DNA from: Methylocystis sp. ATCC 49242
GTDB lineage: Bacteria; Pseudomonadota; Alphaproteobacteria; Rhizobiales; Beijerinckiaceae
Direction of reading: 5' to 3'
Assembly: GCF_000188155.2 (NCBI RefSeq)
Contig: NZ_KE124774.1
Span: forward strand, 3,428,356 to 3,492,355
Length of the DNA stretch: 64,000 nt
Position 1 is the first letter of the stretch, and each line of letters starts with the position of its first letter. Positions 60,938 through 64,000 of the stretch are shown here, piece after piece. The notes below the pieces were generated by a model, which was not told where the DNA came from, searched no databases, and saw only the letters and a list, made by a program, of their open reading frames with translations. The position numbers were made by a program, and so were the translations under genes.

Positions 60938-61276
60938 TTACTGCGTGCAGCCGCTGGCCTGCATCTGCGCCAGCCAGATGGCGCAATTGGCCTGGGCGCG
61001 CGCCGCGCGTCGCTGCTGCCGGTAGACGCGATACTGATAGTCGTCGTCGTAATCCCCGCCGTTCCAGCCGCCGCCCCCATAGCCGCCATAGGACCCCGGA
61101 CCTGCGTTGTTCCAGCCGTGGCGCCCGCCGCCGCGCTGAAACTGGCGCATGCAGTTGTTGTAATTATTGGCTATCGCGAAACACAGCGGCACATTGGGCG
61201 CGGCCTGCGCCGAGGGAGCCGGCGCCAGCGCTCCGACGATGGCGGCGAGGGTGAGATAATGAACAATTCGCCGCAT
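60938..61276 (-). CDS. Small secreted Gly/Tyr-rich protein
   Basis: The 112-residue protein has a signal peptide (MRRIVHYLTLAAIVGALAPA and on to AQA). The mature part has four cysteines and a Gly-rich middle (GPGSYGGYGGGGWNGGDYDD). The start at 61276 is preferred over a Met at 61324. Function unknown. Confidence 0.7.
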   Translation of the reverse strand: MRRIVHYLTLAAIVGALAPAPSAQAAPNVPLCFAIANNYNNCMRQFQRGGGRHGWNNAGPGSYGGYGGGGWNGGDYDDDYQYRVYRQQRRAARAQANCAIWLAQMQASGCTQ

Positions 61277-61359
61277 TGCGGCCTCTCCCGGTTTCGGCGC
61301 GGCGGCGCCGCGCGACTGATTCAATCTCGCCGATCAGAGCTGAAGCTTGTGTGAACGGC

Positions 61360-62850
61360 TCACCAGCCGGCGACGCGGCGGCAGGACGCGCCGCCGCCGT
61401 CGAACTCGTAATGGTCGCCGCAGGCAAAGGCGACGGGCGGCTCTCCGGTGCGCTCGAACAGATCATAGCCCTGTTTCAGATTTTTCCAGAAGCTGGTCCA
61501 CTGCGCATAATTGCCGCCGCCGCCGACGAAGGCGAGCCAGCCGCCGCCCGTCTCGCGGGCGATCGCCGCGTCCGTCATGCGGAAGGGAAAGATGTGGACC
61601 GCGATTTCCTTCTGCCCGGCGCGCAACGCCGCCTCCACGAATCCGTAGATTTCCTCGATGCCGCGGTCTGTCATGGCGAAGCAGCCGACGGACTTGCAGG
61701 CGCCATGGACCATGACGAGCCCGCCGGTCCGTCCGTTTTGCCGGTCGAAGGCGTTCGGATAGCCGACGTTGAAGGCGCGGTGGTAGTTGGAGTGCGGGTT
61801 CAGTTGGCGCGCCGAGACGCTGTAGAAACCTTCGGGCGACTGGTAATCGGCCTCCTTGATCTTCGGCCCGAGGCGCCCCGACCATTTGCAGATCGGAAAT
61901 GTCTTGTAGAGGTTGAACCGGCCATTTTTCCTCAGCCAGAGTTCGAGCTGCCCCTCCTGCTTGAAGATGCGCACAAAGACCTGGTCGCCCATGCCGAATT
62001 TCGGCGGCGGCTGCTGGAAGGCGTCCTCGGGCGCGGGCCGCAAGGCCGGCTCCGGCAGGCGGGCGACCTGCGTCGTCGGCGCGGCGGCCGCCGGCGGAGC
62101 CGGCGCCGCGGCGGCGGGTTGAGCGGGCGTCGCCTGATCGGCCGGCGCGGCGGCGACCCGCGTCGAAGCCGCGACGCCGGCGAGTTCGCGGGGCCGGGTC
62201 GGCGGGAGGGGAGCGTCCGGCGCGGGCGTCCGCTCGGGGGTCTGCGCCGCCTCGCTCGCGGGCGGGACGGGTGCGACGGAGGGCGATTCAGGCGCCGGCG
62301 CCGAGGCGGCCGGGGGCGCTTCGGGCGGGGGCGCGGTCACTGCGGCAAGCCGGTCCAGATCGCCCGGGCGGCTCGGCGGCAGGGGCGTCTGGGCCGCGAT
62401 TTTCGCCAGATCGGCCGGCCGGCTCGGCGGCAAAGGCGGCGCGGCGGGTTGCGGCGGGAAGGAGACATCGCCTTCCACATCCGGATTTTCAGCTGCAGGT
62501 GAAGCTTCCGGCGCGACAGCGGTGGGGAAGGGCGGCGTTTGCGGCGGCTCCTGCGCTGCCGTCGCGACCGGGGCCGCGGGCGCGAGGGCGGGGATCGTGA
62601 CCGGCGCAGGCGTCTCGGCAGGCGCAGCGACTGGCGAGGTCGCTTCTGGCGGAACTCCGCGGCGCAGGCCGGGCAACATCGCGCCGCCGATCGGGCCAAC
62701 GGCCGGCTTCGCCGCCATTGCGGTCTGTTGCGCCGGAGAAGCGCCGCGCTGCGGCGCGACGCCCGGCAGGAAGCGCAGGATGGCGACCCCTCCGCCAAGC
62801 GCGGCGAGGGCGAGAGACGCCAGCAGCAGATGTGTGAGTCGCGGCTTCAT
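61360..62850 (-). CDS. L,D-transpeptidase (YkuD/YafK-like) with Pro-rich linker
   Basis: The 496-residue protein has an N-terminal membrane anchor (LTHLLLASLALAALGGGVAI), a long Ala/Pro-rich region, and a C-terminal catalytic domain with the Cys motif HGACKSVGCFAMTD near residue 390. It cross-links or anchors peptidoglycan. The linker contains three copies of a PLPPSRPxDLxxxAA-type repeat. The linker could span the periplasm. Confidence 0.9.
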   Translation of the reverse strand: MKPRLTHLLLASLALAALGGGVAILRFLPGVAPQRGASPAQQTAMAAKPAVGPIGGAMLPGLRRGVPPEATSPVAAPAETPAPVTIPALAPAAPVATAAQEPPQTPPFPTAVAPEASPAAENPDVEGDVSFPPQPAAPPLPPSRPADLAKIAAQTPLPPSRPGDLDRLAAVTAPPPEAPPAASAPAPESPSVAPVPPASEAAQTPERTPAPDAPLPPTRPRELAGVAASTRVAAAPADQATPAQPAAAAPAPPAAAAPTTQVARLPEPALRPAPEDAFQQPPPKFGMGDQVFVRIFKQEGQLELWLRKNGRFNLYKTFPICKWSGRLGPKIKEADYQSPEGFYSVSARQLNPHSNYHRAFNVGYPNAFDRQNGRTGGLVMVHGACKSVGCFAMTDRGIEEIYGFVEAALRAGQKEIAVHIFPFRMTDAAIARETGGGWLAFVGGGGNYAQWTSFWKNLKQGYDLFERTGEPPVAFACGDHYEFDGGGASCRRVAGW

Positions 62851-62928
62851 CCGGAGCGTTTTGAACTTCCTGACTGCAAATCCTACCGATAGAGCCGCAA
62901 CGTGGCAAACATATCGTAAGCTTGACCG

Positions 62929-63456
62929 TCAATGACCCTCGAAGGCGACGAGACTGCGCACGGGCACGCCGAGCGCCTCGATCTTTTTCGCGCCGCCGAG
63001 ATCGGGAAGGTCGATGACGAAACAGGCGGCGACGACCTCTGCGCCCATCTTCTGCAGAAGCCGGATCGCCCCCTCGGCCGTGCCGCCGGTCGCGATCAGG
63101 TCGTCGACGAGAATCACCCGCTCCCCCGCCGACACGGCGTCGACATGCATCTCCATCTCGTCGGTTCCGTATTCGAGCGCATAGGACATCGAGACAGTCT
63201 TGTGAGGCAATTTGCCTTTTTTGCGAATGGGGATGAAGCCGGCCGAGAGCTGATGCGCCACCGCGCCGCCGAGAATGAAGCCGCGCGCCTCCATTCCCGC
63301 CACCTTGTCGATCTTCGTGCCGGCCCAGGGCTGCACGAGCTCGTCCACCGCCCTGCGGAACGCCCTGGCGTCGCCGAGAAGCGTCGTGATGTCGCGAAAG
63401 AGAATGCCCTTTTTCGGATAGTCCGGAATGGTGCGGATGGAGGATGCGAGGGGCAT
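62929..63456 (-). CDS. apt: Adenine phosphoribosyltransferase
   Basis: The 175-residue enzyme has the PRPP-binding motif [14 protein letters not shown] and the adenine-binding [14 protein letters not shown] region. It salvages adenine to AMP. It lies downstream of mtnP, whose product releases adenine, so the two act in one route. Confidence 0.96.
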   Translation of the reverse strand: MPLASSIRTIPDYPKKGILFRDITTLLGDARAFRRAVDELVQPWAGTKIDKVAGMEARGFILGGAVAHQLSAGFIPIRKKGKLPHKTVSMSYALEYGTDEMEMHVDAVSAGERVILVDDLIATGGTAEGAIRLLQKMGAEVVAACFVIDLPDLGGAKKIEALGVPVRSLVAFEGH

Positions 63457-63575
63457 GGAAGACCTTTTTTCTCTCGTGATGATTCAGGTTTGTTCAACTA
63501 AAGGTTGAGTTCAGGCTGGAGCATGCGTCGCGAGTCATTACACTCGGACGTCACGACCTCCAAGGATTTCAGCCC

Positions 63576-63863
63576 ATGTCCAGCTTCGCGCGCGTCGCCT
63601 GCCTTCTGGCCGCGTCCTTTCTCCTCGCCGCCGAGGCGCGAGCCGCCGGCGGGCGGGGCTTCGGCGGCGCCCCCGGCTATCCGCCGCCGCCGAACGTCGG
63701 GCGCCGGCCTTACCCGCCGCCCTATCCGGGGCCTGTTCCCGTTCCCGTCCCTGTCCCGGTTCCCGACAGCGCCGACTATTACGGCGGCGGGCCGTCGGCG
63801 CCTCCGCCCCCGCCGGCGCCGCGCCGGGAGGGAGAGTCGATCAACGGGCAGTGGTATTACTGA
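63576..63863 (+). CDS. Small secreted Pro/Gly-rich protein
   Basis: The 95-residue protein has a signal peptide (MSSFARVACLLAASFLLAAE) and a mature part rich in Pro, Gly and Tyr (PPPYPGPVPVPVPVPVPDS). It is divergent from apt, and its 3' end overlaps the end of the opposing mtnP gene by 7 bp. Function unknown. Confidence 0.6.
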   Translation: MSSFARVACLLAASFLLAAEARAAGGRGFGGAPGYPPPPNVGRRPYPPPYPGPVPVPVPVPVPDSADYYGGGPSAPPPPPAPRREGESINGQWYY

Positions 63864-64000
63864 CCTGCGCCAATGAGTCGCGCCATCACCGCGTCGAGCT
63901 TCTTCATCACTTCCGGATCGCGCGCCTCGGGCGGCGTCAGTATGGCGTTGTCGAGCGCGCGGTCCGAGCCGACGGGGCAGGGTTCGTGCTCGGCCGGGAA
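63857..64000 (-). CDS. mtnP: S-methyl-5'-thioadenosine phosphorylase, C-terminus only
   Basis: The frame enters from the window edge and ends at a TAA (63859-63857), giving 47 residues: CPVGSDRALDNAILTPPEAR, then DPEVMKKLDAVMARL. This matches the C-terminus of MTA phosphorylases (C-P-x-G-x-DxALDxA). It cleaves methylthioadenosine to adenine, which Apt downstream can use. Confidence 0.75.
   Translation of the reverse strand, partial: FPAEHEPCPVGSDRALDNAILTPPEARDPEVMKKLDAVMARLIGAGQ

Overview
The window looks like a high-GC alphaproteobacterium, probably Hyphomicrobiales. The host genes would suit a type II methanotroph such as Methylocystis or Methylosinus, but no methane-oxidation gene lies here, so that last step is inference.

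Region 1 (1 to about 24.19 kb) is most of a Mu-like transposable prophage, read almost wholly on the minus strand. From the right it runs: S24-type repressor on the plus strand; a compact operator/early-promoter region; Ner; a ParB-like protein; MuA transposase and MuB ATPase; an early/middle block (orphan DnaA domain-IV protein, Gam, GemA, small ORFs, a secreted PLD-type nuclease, a Mor-type activator); a lysis block (RlpA-like protein, M15 endolysin, small lipoprotein, holin and spanin candidates); then head genes in Mu order (gp25/26/27-like, terminase, portal, MuF, protease with nested scaffold, decoration protein, major capsid protein). The window opens inside the capsid gene, so the tail genes and the other phage end are missing. 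Two 19-bp near-identical repeats place the phage left end near 24192, just upstream of the tRNA-Phe promoter.

Region 2 (24.2-33.4 kb) holds tRNA-Phe, a PLP aminotransferase, a TonB-dependent receptor, feoABC for ferrous iron and an ABC-F ATPase.

Region 3 (33.7-38.4 kb) is a chaperone-usher operon with two spore-coat-U (SCPU) pilin-type genes. DinB, a PsiE-like protein, tRNA-Thr, an orphan IS OrfA, and the transglutaminase / alpha-E / ATP-grasp trio follow.

Region 4 (45-54.3 kb) carries a composite Omp25-OprB porin, a glutathione peroxidase, a sigma-54 response regulator, an M3 oligopeptidase, an O-methyltransferase and small secreted or membrane proteins, including a DUF2946-like one.

Region 5 (54.5-57 kb) is the most unusual gene of the window: one ORF fusing an SCPU pilin-like domain to a diheme cytochrome c peroxidase. 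Together with the SCPU chaperone-usher operon about 16 kb away it suggests a surface-attached redox enzyme.

Region 6 (57-64 kb) is housekeeping: TadG-like protein, obgE, GNAT acetyltransferase, rpmA, rplU, an L,D-transpeptidase, apt and the C-terminus of mtnP.
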